DNA of 64,000 nt from Sipunculus nudus (lineage: Eukaryota > Annelida > Sipuncula > Golfingiida > Sipunculidae). The translations under genes were made by a program, and so were the position numbers. The notes below the pieces were generated by a model that was given only the letters and a program-made list of their open reading frames with translations, was not told the DNA's origin and did no database searches. Location: positions 66,002,929 through 66,066,928 of the forward strand of contig CM049312.1 of assembly GCA_026874595.1 (NCBI GenBank), written 5' to 3'. This document shows, piece after piece, positions 35,816 through 48,497 of the stretch; positions within the stretch are counted from its first letter, which is position 1; every line of letters starts with the position of its first letter.

Positions 35816-35834
35816 CGAGTATAGAAATTAGGTT

Positions 35835-36196
35835 TTCAAGACAACTCACACCTTTGCCAGCTCACGCCTTACCAACTCACTCCATACTAACTCACACCCA
35901 GGACAAGTCACACTCCAGTGGTTCCAACTCACACCTGAGCCATTCCAACTCACACCCAAGTTCATATTGACTCACATCAGTACAAACTATTACTATTTAC
36001 TTGCATATTTTCTCTTGCATATATTCTTTACATGCATCATTTTTCTTGGAAATTAAAAAAAATTGTGTTTTTATCCAAGTATAAAATTAATATAAAATAT
36101 TTTTGGTTGCTCTCTCTCTCACTCTTTCTCTCTCTCATATTGCCTTTTTCTTTTCCTCTCTCTCCATCCAATCACCTTTTCTTTCACTCTTCTGAT

Positions 36197-36237
<41 letters not shown>

Positions 36238-36715
36238 TATTCACTCAAATTATTTATTATATGCATTATTGCATTGGAAATAATTGATTGTTAGCATAAT
36301 CATTATATGCCCAAACTAGTTATCAGACTTGTAAAGAAACCTTCATGCATGCATTCGATCATATATCTGTTTTTGCTGTACAGAGTTCAGTGTATATATA
36401 TATATATATAGTTGGGACATATGTTCATGCCAGTTGTTGTGATTTTGTACTTTGTAATACATCATTTTATTTTTTTACTTGTAAATGTATAGCATTCAAT
36501 AAAAGTTTATGACTTCCCACCATTTCTGTTAATAACACAGAGTTGTTAATTAAGTGGTGTGTGCTGGTATGGATGGTGGGGTGTGAGTTGGTATGGCTGA
36601 GGTGTGAGTTGGTACGTATACCACTATAGTGCATGGAGTGTGACTTGTCCCGGGTGTGAGTTTGTATGGAGTGAGTTGGCATGGTCTGAGCTGGCAAAGG
36701 TGTGAGTTGACCAGC
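35835..36715. mobile_element. GT-rich foldback element
   Basis: 35835-35975 holds repeated CCAACTCACACC-type units, and 36540-36715 holds their reverse complement GGTGTGAGTTGG in mirrored order, around a 560-bp spacer with a CT-rich tract (36110-36240) and a (TA)n tract (about 36394-36410). The frames seen here on both strands are translations of the repeat. Confidence 0.7.
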
Positions 36716-37189
36716 TTCCAGAAATTAGAATCCGGCCTGCACTTCTATCACTCCTATCCAAGATAGGTCTAAACTGGCTGAAACCGTCTAAAAAACGACA
36801 TAAGCCATGAAAGTCTATTCAATAGCTAAAACTGAAGTGTATTCAGTCCTCTCTTTAATATCATAATATGTGGACTTCATTACTTGCTATTTCATGTCTC
36901 AACCTCAGCCAACGTATCCATCTATCAACGTTTCATGTTTATGTCTGGCTGTGTTGTGTTCCTTTGTGCACAAACTATGCTGCCTTCACACACAACAATC
37001 CAAAAAGGGTGACTTAAGAGCGGGTTGGGGCGGCTAGCCCCCATTTTATTTTTTCCTACTGTCTTACTATGCATTGATTCAGCGTTTTATTTTACTTCAC
37101 AGGCTCATTTACTATTCCAGAATTTTAGCTGGGTTTGGGGATTCAGAATTAAATATCCTGGCTTTCCTCTCGCCTGCAACTTGTCTTCA

Positions 37190-37262
37190 TGGCACAGTTG
37201 GTTTTGCAGACAGCTTATAGGTGTGGGGTAAAGGGTTTGGAATCCTGTTGTGATATCACATC
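37190..37262 (+). mobile_element. tRNA-like SINE head
   Basis: TGGCACAGTTGG (A box, 37190-37201) and GGGTTTGGAATCC (B box, 37233-37245) in tRNA order and spacing. No acceptor stem pairing, so SINE-derived rather than a tRNA gene. Element limits not determined. Confidence 0.55.
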
Positions 37263-37746
37263 TTTGCATGTTCTCAATGCACTAATAATTCATGTATTTC
37301 TCTCACGTTTCAGATTGCAGATACAACCATGGTCACAGAACAGAGATCACAGAACAACAAAAGTAACACAAAATATATAGTCACTAATTTTCCACCTTCT
37401 CCCGTGTAGTCTGGATTCTATAGTTGCTCAGAATCCAGTCTGATGAGGATTTGACTTTTTACAGGAATCTACCAGCACTGACAGAAAATGACCCTATTCT
37501 ACCAGAAAGGACTTATTCAGCTCTTTTTATACACATTTCATGATGACATAACACGAAGGGTATTATTTAAGGGACATGATCGGGTGCAATATTATGCCTA
37601 TTCTTTCTCACTATCAGTTCAGTTTTGCTTTAAATACAAAAAGTTTTTCAGCAACACCATCAAAGCACACAGTCTCAGTGCCTCCCATACAGCTGGTTAA
37701 CACCCTTGTAATAGTTCTGCATGTTGGTAAACACTGTCCACATGTG

Positions 37747-40202
37747 TTTTTAGCTCAGCTGACTTTCAGTCATGCTGGGCTATAGCGATAGGTCTTTGTC
37801 CGGCGTCCTTCCGTCTGTCCGTCCGGCCGGCACTCCGGCCATCTGGCCGTTAGCAGGGCACAAATCGTAACCATAGGGGCTAGGGCCATGAACCCTATGC
37901 AGTCTTAGAGGTTCTAAAAAGATCTCCTTGCAAACCTGAAACTAGGTCACTGCGACCTATATTCTCGAAGTTATGGGGTGTGTTTGCACCCGCCAGAAAT
38001 AATTCTTTTAGCCAAAATTTTCATCCCAAACCTTCCATCTTTCACAGACAGCTCACCTACCAACAGGGGAAGAACCATAATTATTTTGAGGTCACAAGGT
38101 CAAAGGTCAAGGTCACAGAACCAACTTCTTTGAATAGCCTCAGGATGCATTTTAAGCCAAACCTTTCATCCCAATTCTTTGATCTTTCATATATAGCTCA
38201 CCTACTAAGTGGGAGAAGAATCCTATAGATGTTGAGGTCACAAGGTCAAAGGTCAGGGTCACAGGATCCATTTCTTTGAAAAGGTTGTGGACACATTTCA
38301 AGCTAGACCTTTCATTCCAAACCTTTCAGCACAGATATCGCTTCTCTGCCAACAGGGGAAAAGACCTGTTGAATTTGAGGTCAAAGGTCTAGTTCACAGC
38401 ACCCTCTTCTTGCGTGGACTCATTTTCAGCAAACTTTTCAATCTATACTTTCCATCTGTCATATATGGCTTACCTACCAATAGGAGAAGAAGCCTATAGA
38501 TGTTGAGTTCAAAAGGTCAAAGGTCAAGGTCACAATATTGTTCTAAATGCTTGTGAACATATTTCAAGTGAAACTGTTCAACCCAAACCTTCAGTCTTTC
38601 ACATATGCCACATCTATGCATCACTGAATTTGATTCAAACTTCATATTTATGGGTCTTTTTGCATGAAGAAATAAATAATTGATTTTGAGGTCAGCTGGT
38701 CAGGAGGTTAAAGGTTGCAGGTCTAAGTTATTCACTCATTGGTTGCCAAGTAATTACACCCGGCCAGATGTAAGTTGTTAGTAGTTACCCATCATTTAGA
38801 AAGAATCCAGTTGATATGTGGGCAAAAGGCCATGGTCATGGGTCAGGGATGTTCACAATAACTTATTTTGTAGACCATCTCTATTTTTCTTGTTTTCTTG
38901 TATATATAACCATATGGCACTCACAACTGGTACATCTCACTATGTGCCCATAATTGTCAGTGACACTTGTGATATTTGACTCCCTTTTGTATCAGCTCAT
39001 GGAGTGATAAGGATATATCATTAGTGCATAACAAAAACACTGTTGCCGGAATGCTTTGGCCAGGCATTAAGTCTATGAGAGTTAAGTGTTAAGTTTAGCT
39101 ACTGATTTATAAAATGATGGGAACATTTTGCAGTTTATATCATGGAATCATAGCAATAAACTTAGTTTTCTAGATATCTGAATATTATTATACAAATCAT
39201 CAGATATACCAGCAAGTGTTTGTTCTGATAATATGTGGGTCTGTACCTGGATTTAGGATGGCTGTATTTGATTACAAGACTCTTAGTGATGCTTTCTGCA
39301 TTTCTTTTCTTTTAGGTTTTGCCGTTTACCTACCCTGCTGACCCCATTGAATAGCAAGCTGATAATTAAAACAATTTGGACTTGCACTTTTTACATTTGC
39401 ATGTTCATAAATCTGATATGAGAGCTCTCCAACCTGATCATGCCTTTTGAATTGTTTTGGACATTCATAACTGTTACATTCTTTGAAGCAATTGCTACAA
39501 GTTTACTGTCTTATTGGAGGATGTGTGACTTGTCAGAAAACCATTATGTCTGCCAGGTAGCCATTTTAGAAATCCTTTTGCCAGGACAGTTTCTGTGATT
39601 TTTTTATGATGTTTGGTCCCTTTTAGAGGATGTTTGTTGTTCAATTTCCGACCTGTAAGAAATCCAATATGGCCACCAGGACGCCATCTTTAAATTCCTT
39701 TAGAACATATTATCTCAAGAACTATTAAAGTAAATGCAGTGGGATGTATATTAATGTAATCTTGCATTGGGTCAAAGATTTCTTAATAAATATGACCATC
39801 ATTTATGAAAGCTCAGTACAGTTGGCTTGTATTGAATAAAAATTAATATGGAAGCACCCGTTTCACAATAATTCTTGCATGGATTTCCTTGATCTTTTGC
39901 TATATTTTGATCTTTTGTGTGGCCTGTGTGGTTTTCCTTTTGAGACTGACAGGTATCAAGCAAGCTGTGGGATTAGTTCCTGATAGCTCAACAACCATAC
40001 ATTTTGCCTCAGACCATCATTCACTATGTTTTAATGAGACATATATGATAAGAATTTATGGCGATGTAGAAAGTTTAAACAAAATTGGCATATAGGTTCT
40101 GCAACAATTTTACTAGAACTTAAGTAGAAGTTGTGAATTGCAGCCCATGATGTCGCAGGTCATGCTTGGCAGCTGAGCGTCATGACCCATGGGTCACTTG
40201 TT
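37747..40202 (+). mobile_element. Hairpin-ended element E1 (about 2.46 kb)
   Basis: Left end TTTTTAGCTCAGCTGACT with a stem-loop, then a GTCC/CTGTCCGTCC microsatellite. Right end CAGCTGAGCG, then TCATGACCCATGGGTCACTT and GTT, containing a 14-bp palindrome. Same ends as E2, E3 and E4. The cargo at 38020-38640 is a tandem repeat of about 150 bp. No open frame longer than about 80 codons. Resembles non-autonomous Helitron/Helentron-like (DINE-1, pearl) elements in architecture; this class assignment is inferred. Confidence 0.75.
38020..38640 (+). repeat. E1 cargo: about 150-bp tandem units with AGGTCA clusters
   Basis: Four to five units share 'aaaccttccat.tttca', 'ctcacctac.aa.aggg(g)aagaa' and a cluster of AGGTCA half-sites. 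The fullest cluster, at 38089-38115, has four AGGTCA in direct orientation, spaced by 2, 1 and 0 bases. Confidence 0.8.
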
Positions 40203-40691
40203 ATACCATAACAAGGCTTTATGACTGGAGGTCCAATTGTGAGCAGCAACATGCTGTGTTTCTGCCAGCAGTAATATGTATTACACTTTTGGGCCAAGTC
40301 ATTCAGGGCATCTCCTGATTGGCACCTGTTGTGGCTCTATGATGCACGCAGCCCCAAGCGCTGTGTTTATGTTGACACTTGCGATCGCGCCCGGTCCACT
40401 GTTTTTAACACTTAATTACTGCAGTTAGCAAACAGTTTTAAGGCAATATTTTGGCAGGTACAGGTATATTTAAAAGGGAAGAAGGTATTTTTCTAGTTAA
40501 TTCAACTTGCTTTAATGGTGATTGGGTCCCTTTGATAATTGGATATGACTTCCAAATCTTGCACGCTCTGTCTAGTCTAAAATGGCAGTGGAACTGGATT
40601 ATTTACTTCACTGGGCCAGATTCTCTAATTCAACAAAGGTTAATGACACCTGTTACTCACGGTCATTCAGTCTCAACTTTCGTGATTATAC

Positions 40692-40908
40692 CGACTTCTG
40701 TGGCTCAGGAGTAGAGCACAGGGCTCAAAGCCAGGAAATCAAGAGTTTGAATCTAAGCTGAGGTGGTGAGATTTTTCACGGTCTGCCCCCACCCAGGGTG
40801 AGAGCTCTGCAGGCTTAATGGGGAGACTGAGCCAAACTGTTTCGCTCACTTACAAACAAGTGTGCCTTTTGAGGGTTCCTCGGTGTTATGACCCAGCAAT
40901 GGGGGTGA
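40692..40908 (+). mobile_element. SINE-A, tRNA-derived
   Basis: Head: TGGCTCAGGAGTAGAGCAC (A box, 40701) and GAGTTTGAATC (B box, 40743). The body is shared with the minus-strand copy 21105-21303, including CCCACCCAGGGTGAGAGCTC and the 'GGGTTCCTCGGTGTTATGAC' tail block. Confidence 0.75.
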
Positions 40909-41135
40909 CAAACATGAAACCCCCAGAAGTGATATACTGAGCCTGGTGGACGCCAGAATTATCACTTGTAAGCCCCTGTCACCTTGTCCAAAACCAGAAC
41001 AGAATTTTGCAGATGTATATAATTCATAGTGAAGCAAGTATAAAAAAATGGAGGCGGTTACCTCCACCAGAAAAAAAAAAAAAAAAACTTCCATGTTTAT
41101 GTTGTGCCATGGGGCTGTCAACATGGTGTCAGCAG

Positions 41136-41711
41136 CAGACCGGGGGTCAATTCTGAATAAATTGGAATTGAATTGGAATTGAAGTTTACAGGCTACACTG
41201 AATTGATCTGAATTGATGACAAAAGTTCTTTGTCTCAATTGTTTTCCATCACACAAAATAGAATATATATGCATATTTATATATTAATTGCACTGGTTAA
41301 TATGGCCACCTATTTGAAATCCAAACAAACCTTTATCCTGATTTAAATGGTTTACCTGATCTTAAGGAATAATTGCCCAGTAAAATTAGTAAAAGACTTA
41401 AACCTGTCTGGCTGCTATGCCTTACCACATAAAAAGGTAAAACTAGTAATTACTGACACTTAATTTAGTTTGACCAAAAGTGTAAGTTGTTTACTTGTGG
41501 AAAAATTATACAAGACAGGTATGTGATAACACTTGTTACACACCAATGAAAATTTATAAATGATTGTAATTTTTTAATTGCAATTTGAATTGGAATTGAT
41601 TATAAATTATTTGATTTGAATTGGAATTGATATTTTTCTCTAGCACATTGAATAGAATTTGAATTGAAGTTTCATAAAAGTTCTTAAAAAATTTGAATTG
41701 ACCCCAGGTCT
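41136..41711. mobile_element. hAT-type MITE, 576 bp
   Basis: Ends CAGACCGGGGGTCAATTC and, inverted, GAATTGACCCCAGGTCT. Flanked by an exact 8-bp duplication GTCAGCAG (41128-41135 and 41712-41719). An 8-bp target duplication with CAG-type ends is typical of hAT elements. The interior carries repeated GAATTGGAATTG at both sides. No transposase. Confidence 0.8.
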
Positions 41712-42191
41712 GTCAGCAGGCTGGCTAGCGGCAGATGACCTAAAAGATTGACCCCATGATTTTGGGACAAAGCAGCTACTATGGTTGGCAATAGTGAATG
41801 GATTACACAAAATGGTTAATTACCTTTGCGTGATGACAGCTCTGTCATTGACATAATCCATTTATTTATAGTCAAGTATGTGGGGCAATATGGCAGAGAC
41901 TGGTAAGACTAGAGGTTATGAGCGTAGCATAGTGAAGCTTAACTTTACCTCTAATTTAATTGGAGTACACTTTCTGATTTTATCATTCTTCTCCCTTGGA
42001 TCTTGTTAACCCCCCCCCTTCCCTCTCCTCAGATAAATATATAAATAAAGAAAGAAAAATAACAAAAGACATTAATATCACCTTTATTTCAACTTTTTTA
42101 CTTAAATAAGTTTGAATTAAAAACTGTAAAAAACTATAAAAAAGGTTCTCTAAACATATAAATAAATGTATATTACATATAAATATATCTC

Positions 42192-42194
<3 letters not shown>

Positions 42195-42236
<42 letters not shown>
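42195..42236. repeat. Microsatellite (TA)n at the left border of the TIR element
   Basis: About 21 TA units ending where the TIR GGGCAC begins. A matching TA tract follows the right TIR (45491-45510), so the element sits in or duplicated a TA target. Confidence 0.95.
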
Positions 42237-42238
<2 letters not shown>

Positions 42239-44304
42239 GCACTTTCACACTAAAGGTTGGATATGAAAAATTGTTAAACAATGGTTCACAGGTAAGTTTT
42301 GTGGCTGGAAATATGATACATATTATCATATTTGTAAAGGCCACACCAGCCTCTATAAACACAGAAAATTTCATAACTCTAGGCCAATTTTTTTAAGAAG
42401 TTCTGGCCAATTAAGTGTAATTTTCATCAAATTTTGGAGTCTCACTCACAAAAAAGGAAAAATTTAATGTAAATATGACTGAAATTTGTTTACCAGAACA
42501 GAAATATTCTAATTGCAGCACATGCTGTAACATGTAAACTACAAGTGCTCCAAGTTTCATGACTTTCATACTGGTGGTTAAAATTATCCAATCAATATCC
42601 TTCAGTATAATAATTGGTTAAAAAGTTTTGCTGGGACCTGTCCTCTCCAGTACATTGCATCCTCACAAGAAATGTAATTCTCATGTCGCAAAACAAAATC
42701 CTGCTTTAAACAGCCAGTATTATATCTAATCATGTTTTGGTAACTAAGGGCTGGGTATGTGTGTCCTGACCGGGATGATTTGGCACTTGTTTACCTGGTA
42801 TATGCCTGTTAAAAAAATTGTCCTCTCCAGTACATACAGATAAAATTCACTTTAATGTAGAAATTAAAAGCCTATTTTAGTTTATATGTAACAGGTAGCT
42901 AGGAAGATAAATTCCCTGGTGTTTGCATTGCATACCATCTAATATTCTGTGGCCAGTTTAGCAATGAGTGTATCTGTTAAAATGTCCTCTCCAGTACAAT
43001 CATTTTTAACATGAGGCAGGCTAGAGGAATACTTCTCCAAGTAAGCTTAATATTTACTTCAAGTTTGTCCTAGTGATAAATATAAATAGACTGACTGGTT
43101 TAGGGAAGTAGTTTGGCTCATTATATATATAAATTAGCATGTAATTCCATTCATTGTCACACCAATGTTTAGAGTGATGAATCTTCATTGATGAATTCAT
43201 GATAAAGCCTTTCTTTTACATGTTCCTTCTTTGTACAGAAGTGAGAAGCAGACAAAAAGCATACATGCAATAACTGCATGTAAATTATGACAGTAGCAGA
43301 CTTTAATTTTGTGTTACCTAAATGTACTGGAGAGGACATTTTTTTAACACGGGATAAAAGTGTCAAATGTACAACCCTACAGTCTTTCAGATTTGCACGG
43401 TAGTTCTTGAAGCTTTCAATCACTGTGGATACCTAACCTGCCTACTTTTAATTTTAATAAATACCATGCAGTTTACTACATAGACCCCTTCATCTAATTC
43501 TTTGGGTAATATAAAAAATGTGTAATTGTATCTGTTTTTAACTAGAACCACATACATGTTAAGATTCTTTACCAAATTAGACCGGTAGAAATAGTCCTAA
43601 TTTTCATTTTTACCAAAATCTAACATTTCATTATCTGGATCATTAACTCTCTTCATGTCACATATTTTATGTAAATGTGCCATATTGATGATTGCTGACG
43701 AATCAACCCAAATTGTTTTGGCCAAAGATAATTCTTATGAAAATACCAGTGCTTTCTGTTCTCTTGCCATCTCACCAGCTATGAATCATTACTTCATGAG
43801 AGCAACTACAATAAAATTTGCCAATACTTTTGCCTCAAGAAAAAGTCAACAACTTGTGAAACCAAAGAGTTTGGTAAAACAGCTTTGGACACTATGGTTT
43901 CCCAAATTGCTGGTACACATTTTAAATGACACAGTTATCAGTGTTGGGGCTAGGGGTGGTTAGGGTAAACTGAAGGCATCATGTGAACTTGGTCTTTGAC
44001 AATGTGCTTTTATTTTTCCATCCATCTTACCAAGTCTCATAGCAAAGTCTATGAAAACAATGATATTGACATTGTCTTCTTGCAAATGCTTAATTTTCTG
44101 GTTCCAATTTATCTAAGTCTTAGAAAAGTTGTTTATATATTTTAAATTCAAATTTAACAGTAAAATCCTCACAAGTAAAAAGCCAAAAGCAACTGAAATG
44201 TCCGTTTCCACAACTGTTGTGTAACAATGTAAAATACTACTTGCAGGACCCAAATCTGTAGTTACCACATGATACAAAAATGTATGTCCCAAATTTTGAA
44301 TGCA

Positions 44305-44369
<65 letters not shown>

Positions 44370-45490
44370 ATATTTTCTCAAGGTCTACAATAAACATTTT
44401 GTTTATATTACATTCAGGTGAGCTATGTTGTCTATGAACCAATTGTTTCATGTATGTTGTAAAATAAGTTGATAGATGTTGATATTCAAAGTAAATGTGT
44501 TGGAAACAAAGCATGAGTGCAAAAAAACAAAATGTATTTGCATTACGGATTGTGAACAAAACTGCTTCTGAATAAAATTCTGTGATATATTTAATTTTCA
44601 AGATGACCATTTCTCCAAATTATTGTTAAAAATATATTTTTTTTTTTCAACAAAACAAAAGGTACAAGCCATTCAATATTTATAATCTCGCTTTAAGTAT
44701 CATTTAATATCATGGAGTCATAATTGACTTACATTATACTTAATAACTGATAATTGGGTATGTCTATTTTGTGCTCCTTTCACCACAAGGTCCAAATAGT
44801 TGCAGATGAACTTGCCTCTGGAAAATGAGGTGGACACTGATTCACTTAATGTTCAAAAGGTCCATGAACAATACAAGCGAGAGAGGGAACAAATTTTTAA
44901 ATTCTTCCACAGTGCATGTTAAAATATTGTCCTCTCCAGTACAAATGTTGGTAAAAACCGTTATCATATAAATCAAGTGACAACAGACTAAGGCATCAAC
45001 ATATTTCCTGATTTCTTGAACTCTGTACAGCTGAACAACTTCTCTCACCATTTCTGTTACTAATTGACCAGAGCAGTGTCAGAATAAAGACTGACAGCAT
45101 ACTTCCTTTAATCATAATTAAAATGCACTGTTAAATTTTTATAAAAATATGAAAATTTCATAAAACAAACAAATGTGATTGCAGATTTTTTTACCATGCA
45201 CTTAGGGCATGATCAAATACATCAGATAAAGACATTAGAACAAACCAATGAGCGAAAATTTAAATTATGTAGAGCTGTGAAGAGAAAAAGATTATTGTAA
45301 AAATATGGGATGTTTGAATTCCTGAATTCAGTGTAACTTTTATTAGTCCACAGGTAAAATGGTATACTAAACAGTTTCCTTTAGCTAAGATATGTAGCTT
45401 TTCAGGGGTAAACTTAATATTGCTCTGTTAGGTATTCAGTTTTTACTCCCCAGTGAGACTAATCACTCAACCTTTTGTGTGAAAGTGCCC
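42237..45490. mobile_element. TIR element, 3.25 kb, with five copies of one 16-mer
   Basis: GGGCACTTTCACACTAAAGG at 42237 and its inverted copy ending at 45490 (one mismatch over 23 bp) are terminal inverted repeats, each bordered outside by (TA)n. Inside, TGTCCTCTCCAGTACA occurs at 42639, 42819, 42983 and 44928, and inverted at 43323. The longest frames (43655-43963 plus, 43169-43423 minus) match no family I know and have no transposase motif. Probably non-autonomous; superfamily not assigned. Confidence 0.7.
44308..44367. repeat. Microsatellite (TA)n
   Basis: About 30 TA units inside the TIR element. Confidence 0.95.
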
Positions 45491-48085
45491 ATATATATAT
45501 ATATATAAATATATATTTATATTTTTGTATACTTGTACAACTGTCTTGGAGAACATCTATCTATATACAACCTACAGAACAGAAACAAGCACAACAGAAC
45601 TGTGTATGTAATAATAACCTATATATATATATGATGTTGGCATGGTGATCTGGATATTAACAACCATCTACCATTAAAAGAGATCTGTATATTTGGACAA
45701 CTATAAAGAATATCTATCTTTAAGCATATACATACAAACTACAGAAAAAAAAACTGACAGCTAGAAATAAGCACAACAGAACTATTAGCAGAAATATAAG
45801 CACAACACAGGATCAAATTGGTTGCATTTTTGCATAACTGATAAAATATAATTATGTATCTGTGTACCTCTTAATTGGTTATAATAACAGGACAAAAGTC
45901 CTAGGTTTTAACTGAAACCTGTCCATTAAACAGGTGAACAAGTGTCAACTGCTTGGCCATTACCTTGACCTAACAGCAAAATGTACATCTTTGTCAATTT
46001 TCTAGAAACATTTCTAAAAGCAAATTTCAGGATAATACATGTCAGAAATTCATCCAAGTACAGGCACACAGCATGTCATTCACTCTTACAAGAGCATAAG
46101 CTGGTTTGTTTTATGTTTTAATGAAGCTAGATAAACATTCGGCTGTGCACATCACATGCCGGAAATTGCCAGAGAGTGTTCCTCGGTTGGCTGCTTAGCA
46201 CCATAACAAATGGGCCACTTATGTTCACATGAATATCATGACATCTCCCCTGTTAAGTTATTAAATAACTAAGACACTGTTAAACTAAATAAAATAATTA
46301 GACATGTAACTTATCAGTACTGTGTTCAAGCACACATGCATTTTCATGCAGAAGACTAATCACAAAGTCTATGTAATGTTTCCCTGAAATCATGTGTTGA
46401 TTATAACAATGACATCCAAGAAATTACACATTAATAAAGAAAACAAATTTCATAAGCCGAAATGAAATTGAGGGCAGACTAACTCAACTATTTCTTGTGA
46501 GTTGACCAGCATTTTTCTGGTAGTATGCTTCAACATCAACCTTTTGAATAAACTTATCACATATACATTCTTTTTGTTGGCTTCACAACTCTCTCTGATA
46601 TAGTAGTTATCAGCAATTTGATTTTGTCTTTGAGGAATTTATAGAATAAAGGTTTTCCTTCTTCAGCAGATTTGGTAGACCAAATAATTGATAATAACAA
46701 TATAAATTAAATAAATAGGGAATAATAATACATACTGTTATATGTGTACTACTTTCTCATGATAAACAGTTGGCAAAAAAAATCATGAAATAGCACCAAA
46801 AAAAAGTCAAGAATGGGAAGAACTGGGACAAGGGTAAACTGAGACAGGTGCTGTATTCTGCAATAAAACTGACCAATTGTAATGTGTGTCACATAGAACT
46901 TAGGCCCATCACCAACCTTCTTCCTTTACTCCAGTTTGCTGCTTCACAAACAACAGTGGAGCCTTTTTATTACAAAAAGCCAAAGAAGTATTGTTTTCTG
47001 GTTACTTTTTTATCTAAAAGTTTATAGATTCTATAAAAAATGATTAGTAATAATCTGTAGAGAGTAGGTCTTGAATACTATGACTTCTGTAGGCCTATGG
47101 TTTATATTGATGGGACCTCAAGTGCTTTTTCTCCTTAGAGTAAAGTAGACAGTTTGTCCAAGTTTTCCGAACTGTTGTCCAACTTAACCCCTTTATGTCT
47201 CAGTTGATCTTGAAAATATTTAGCTGGTAATATTCCTTCTCATTTTCAGTAATAAAATGCCCATAAATACACTTGTAAGAAAGATAGATGCTGGCCTTGT
47301 GCAACATAATCAAATGCTGTTAATTTAATGTAGCCCCCCCCCCCCCCACCATGGGTATTGCAATAATTGTTATTAACTGAACTATTTTTTTAATTTTAAA
47401 GCTGTTTCAACTCAAATGTAAAAACTTCTTGAAAAAGTAATTCAAAGAGTAATCAAGAAGATGCCATGTTGTTGTAATATACCTTTTTAAAAAAATTAAT
47501 TTCCTTTTTGAATAATTTAAGAGAATTAAAATATAATTAAACCAATCAATATGCAAAATTTGATAATACATGTATGTGTGCTATATAATGAATTAATAAA
47601 GGTGCAGCTTAGAATCCTAAACAAATGTTGTTTTCAGATATGTTCCGGTAATTCAAACTCAGTTTAGGTAAGTTCCGGTCAGTTCTGGTCATATTGGGTC
47701 AGTTCCTGTCAGTTCTGTGACCTTTGTTGTCTCATCAGTCTGGAACATTAGAGAAAAACATGAATTATTAGTAACATACATAGATATGAAAAAAAAGGGA
47801 TTCGAACAACCGAGAAGTGCCATGATGAAGGCAAGTTGCAAGCTAGCCATGACAACATGACACTCAGGCCTGAAGAAATAAACTGATAGGGGCCCATCGT
47901 CTTCAGTTTATAAAAATTCCACATTAGGGTAGGTTGGCTGCCGCTAGTTGCAATCAAGATGAAACTATTGTGACTGAATAACAACACAAATGTCCACCAG
48001 ATTTCTCTGTGCTACAAGGGTGGATTCTCCCATGTGAATAACAGAACACATTACAAATACTAGTGACAGTACCAGTGTTAGGGGG
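45491..48085. other. AT-rich DNA, nothing recognised as a gene
   Basis: Short frames only. Contains TA tracts at 45491-45530 and 45620, a poly-C run at 47335-47347 and a second cluster of the GTCAGTTCCGG motif at 47640-47715. Confidence 0.5.
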
Positions 48086-48297
48086 TGATCACTATTATGA
48101 TCTGTTTCTTTCAACAGTGGATGGCTAATATTGAAAATATTTTTATAAAAATGTGTACAATTTGTATAACAAGCTTTTAAAAAGAAGGAGACAGTTCTCA
48201 ATACCCAGTATGGAAACTCTGTAGTACGAAGGAGTTCCAGGCCTCATCTTCATTTGTCTAGTGGACCTAGCACAAGCAAAATGTTGCACAGCACCTG

Positions 48298-48497
48298 TTG
48301 TGACCCCTTGTGTTGAGCGCCTTTCCTTTTGTCACCAGTCACAGGTGATTGTTTCAGCTGGCTGTGTGAATGCATTACATTTAAGCTGGATCTGCCAGGA
48401 GGTTACCAGTGATGATGTAAGATAATACATGCACGCTGCTGGCTGAAACAAACATACCTGCTCAATAGGACAGGCAAACAACACATGGGGTCACACA
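48298..48497. repeat. Imperfect inverted repeat of about 200 bp
   Basis: TGTGACCCCTTGTGTTG (48298) is mirrored by CAACACATGGGGTCACA (48478-48494), and GTTTCAGCTGGC by GCTGGCTGAAAC inside it. Duplicated at 56224-56420. Possible decayed MITE. Confidence 0.55.

Noticed and set aside
36032-36283. Frame with long Ser-Leu runs
   Set aside because: It reads through a CT-rich simple repeat.
43655-43963. 102-codon frame inside the TIR element as a transposase
   Set aside because: No DDE/D-like or zinc-finger pattern, composition unremarkable, and no family recognised.
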